NCBI GenBank assembly: GCA_027073795.1
Contig: JALTEW010000322.1
Coordinates: 1 to 6,909, forward strand
DNA: 6,909 nucleotides
Direction of reading: 5' to 3'
Source of the DNA: a bacterium
Lineage (GTDB): Bacteria; Desulfobacterota; S145-22
Part shown: positions 5,810 to 6,909 of the stretch, piece by piece
Layout: every line of letters begins with the position of its first letter
Position numbering within the stretch: position 1 is the stretch's first letter
Notes under the pieces: generated by a model
What the model saw: only the letters and a program-made list of their open reading frames with translations
Databases searched by the model: none
Told to the model about the DNA's origin: nothing
Program-made: the position numbers and the translations under genes

Positions 5810-6260
5810 ATACTCAGGGCTTTTGGGGCTTATCATCTTCCTGTGCACGGGGTTCGTCGCCTGTATGCCTCCCACCAGGGCGATTTCCCACGAACGAAGT
5901 GTCAAAAGAGAGGTGGTAAACGTGCTGCTTGCTATGCAAACAGCCTACGAGAAACACCAAATAGATGAATTCATGGTTTGGATTAGCGAAAAATACCATA
6001 AACGCGCCAAATTCAGAAAAGAAGTTTTAAGGGATTTTGATTCCTCTCAGGATATTCATCTCAGCCTCCTCATTGACCAAATCCTCGTAGGTGAAAAGGG
6101 CGCAGATTTGAAAGTTCATTGGTATCGCACCTGGAAACCCCTGTCAAACGGTAACGTCACAAAAAGGGAAGGAAAAGCGCGGCTCATGTTTTCCCTGAAC
6201 CCTATTCGACTCCTCTTCCAAGCGGGGGACAAACCCTTTGGACCCCCTGGGAAAAAATAA
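5793..6260 (+). CDS. Small predicted lipoprotein, possibly NTF2-like
   Basis: A 155-residue secreted protein. The start is GTG, needed because the next in-frame ATG lies just after the lipidation cysteine. Residues 1-23 are a signal peptide (Lys2, Lys6, then LLGLIIFLCTGF) ending in FVAC, with Cys24 as likely lipid anchor. The mature part begins with a helix (about 36-58, VKREVVNVLLAMQTAYEKHQ) followed by EFMVWISEKYHKRAKFRKEV and beta-rich sequence with the aromatic pair WYRTWKP. The order helix, 'D..f...vS..Y', then strands suggests an NTF2/SnoaL-like fold, but this rests on pattern only. It overlaps the membrane-protein gene by 17 bases, indicating translational coupling, and probably works with it and the CsgG-like lipoprotein. 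The gene ends 12 bases from the convergent DUF59 gene; I see no terminator between them. Confidence 0.75.
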   Translation: MKTSLKYSGLLGLIIFLCTGFVACMPPTRAISHERSVKREVVNVLLAMQTAYEKHQIDEFMVWISEKYHKRAKFRKEVLRDFDSSQDIHLSLLIDQILVGEKGADLKVHWYRTWKPLSNGNVTKREGKARLMFSLNPIRLLFQAGDKPFGPPGKK

Positions 6261-6272
6261 AATATCAGAGGA

Positions 6273-6584
6273 TTAAATCTCCCCTTTCCAACCCTGCCTT
6301 GCCAAGGCAAGAAATTGGTCACGGACATCATCCGACATGACGCTAAACGTGAATGAAACGGTCGCGTCGGGGAACTCCTTCTTAATATCTGTCTCCACCA
6401 TACCGGCCAGGTAGTCTTTAATGGGAATATTTGGGAACGGAACCCGAATCTCCACGGAGATCCTACCCTCGTCATTTAAAACCTCCCCCACCATTCCAAG
6501 TTCATAGAACGTGGCCGCGATTTCCGGATGCTCAATCTCCTTGATAATTTCTATAATCCGTTCTAATGAAACATCCTGAGCCAT
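6273..6584 (-). CDS. Standalone DUF59/MIP18-family protein without cysteine
   Basis: A 103-residue cytosolic protein. The DUF59 pattern is visible: an N-terminal helix (LERIIEIIKEIEHPEI), then TFYELGMVGEVLNDEGRISVEIRVPFP, a helix, and VSFTFSVMSDD. The tail (DDVRDQFLALARQGWKG) resembles the linker after DUF59 in Mrp/ApbC proteins. The family includes SufT, PaaD, MIP18 and the N-terminus of Mrp, linked to Fe-S cluster assembly, and usually has a Cys-Pro where this protein has PNIP; there is no cysteine anywhere. A classic cluster-ligand role is therefore doubtful. ATG 6584 is chosen over an in-frame GTG at 6590 because that GTG falls within the SD. It lies directly after tyrS on the same strand. 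Confidence 0.82.
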   Translation of the reverse strand: MAQDVSLERIIEIIKEIEHPEIAATFYELGMVGEVLNDEGRISVEIRVPFPNIPIKDYLAGMVETDIKKEFPDATVSFTFSVMSDDVRDQFLALARQGWKGEI

Positions 6585-6587
6585 TTT

Positions 6588-6597
6588 CACCTCCTTA
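6588..6597 (-). promoter_or_regulatory. Strong SD that begins inside the tyrS stop codon
   Basis: On the minus strand the sequence reads TAAGGAGGTG then AAAATG. The TAA (6597-6595) is the tyrS stop, and AAGGAGGTG (6596-6588) is a near-ideal SD 3-5 bases before ATG 6584. A ribosome terminating on tyrS would cover this SD, which favours coupled re-initiation. Confidence 0.75.
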
Positions 6598-6909
6598 CGC
6601 CTTAATCCGTATCACACGTTTCTTACCCGCCCGCAGGACGATACCCTCTCCCGTCAAGGCATCCCGGGAAATGGTGGCGTCCGACCCCTTTATCCGTTCC
6701 TTATTGATATACCCCCCTCCCTGCTTGATCAAGCGTCTCGCCTCGCTTTTGCTTCTTACTAACCCACTAAAGACAAACAGGTCAACGAGTGGGATCTCAT
6801 CAGAACGCCCCGCTCCCGGATATGAAAGAGTCGGGATCGAGGCTACAGGATCCATTTCTGTGGAGCGAATGGAGGAAGAGGTTTTGATTTCACCCTTCGG
6901 GTCTGCCGA
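6595..6909 (-). CDS. tyrS: Tyrosyl-tRNA synthetase, C-terminal part
   Basis: The last 104 residues of a class I aminoacyl-tRNA synthetase that charges tRNA-Tyr; the catalytic domain lies beyond the right edge. The frame is open to base 6909, so the ATG at 6855 is internal rather than the start. A polar stretch (KTSSSIRSTE and following) leads into the S4-type RNA-binding domain: LVDLFVFSGLVRSKSEARRL, then IKQGGGYINKERI, and the C-terminal GKKRVIRIKA that is typical of bacterial TyrS and contacts tRNA-Tyr. S4 domains also occur in RluB/RsuA and S4 proteins, but the combination of SGLVRSKSEARRLI, GGGYIN and GKKR ending the protein points to TyrS. The DUF59 gene follows 10 bases after the stop. 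Confidence 0.9.
   Translation of the reverse strand, partial: SADPKGEIKTSSSIRSTEMDPVASIPTLSYPGAGRSDEIPLVDLFVFSGLVRSKSEARRLIKQGGGYINKERIKGSDATISRDALTGEGIVLRAGKKRVIRIKA

Noticed and set aside
6261..6272. Bidirectional terminator between the convergent genes
   Set aside because: Only 12 bases separate the stops, and no stable stem flanked by suitable T runs is present.
6595..6855. Separate small S4-domain protein starting at ATG 6855
   Set aside because: The frame stays open to the window edge, and motifs fit the C-terminus of TyrS, so this ATG is internal.

Overview
The window looks like chromosomal DNA from a diderm bacterium, most probably of the Desulfobacterota ('Deltaproteobacteria') or a relative. 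The pointers are a Xaa-Pro peptidase gene directly before efp, a methylmalonyl-CoA mutase split into two subunits with its epimerase, and lipoproteins of the CsgG/FlgT kind, which imply an outer membrane. Base composition is mixed, G runs are common, and Shine-Dalgarno (SD) sites are strong. The lineage is an inference; the gene identities are firmer. I see no mobile element, CRISPR array or intact RNA gene.

Layout. Bases 2-490 (+) are the 3' end of an M24B Xaa-Pro peptidase with all metal ligands. It is followed 19 bases later by a complete efp (510-1079, +). A 275-base spacer (1080-1354) has no convincing gene but holds weak promoter-like boxes, a short tRNA-5'-end look-alike and a perfect 11-bp inverted repeat whose loop can pair downstream (a possible H-type pseudoknot). 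Then come three tightly packed plus-strand genes: catalytic subunit of methylmalonyl-CoA mutase (1355-3019), its cobalamin-binding subunit (3037-3468) and methylmalonyl-CoA epimerase (3461-3868, overlapping by 8 bases). Together they interconvert succinyl-CoA, (R)-methylmalonyl-CoA and (S)-methylmalonyl-CoA, the core of propionate oxidation or formation. The chaperone MeaB and the carboxyltransferase are not in the window.

A well-formed sigma70-type promoter (3993-4021) starts a second plus-strand unit of three poorly characterised envelope genes: a CsgG/FlgT-like lipoprotein (4049-5293), a small two-helix membrane protein (5435-5809) and a small lipoprotein (5793-6260, overlapping by 17 bases). 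This is the least explained part of the window.

The right end is on the minus strand and converges on the lipoprotein gene with only 12 bases between stops. It holds the 3' end of tyrS (S4 domain, 6595-6909) and, downstream of it, a small standalone DUF59/MIP18-like protein without any cysteine (6273-6584). The SD of the latter begins within the tyrS stop codon.
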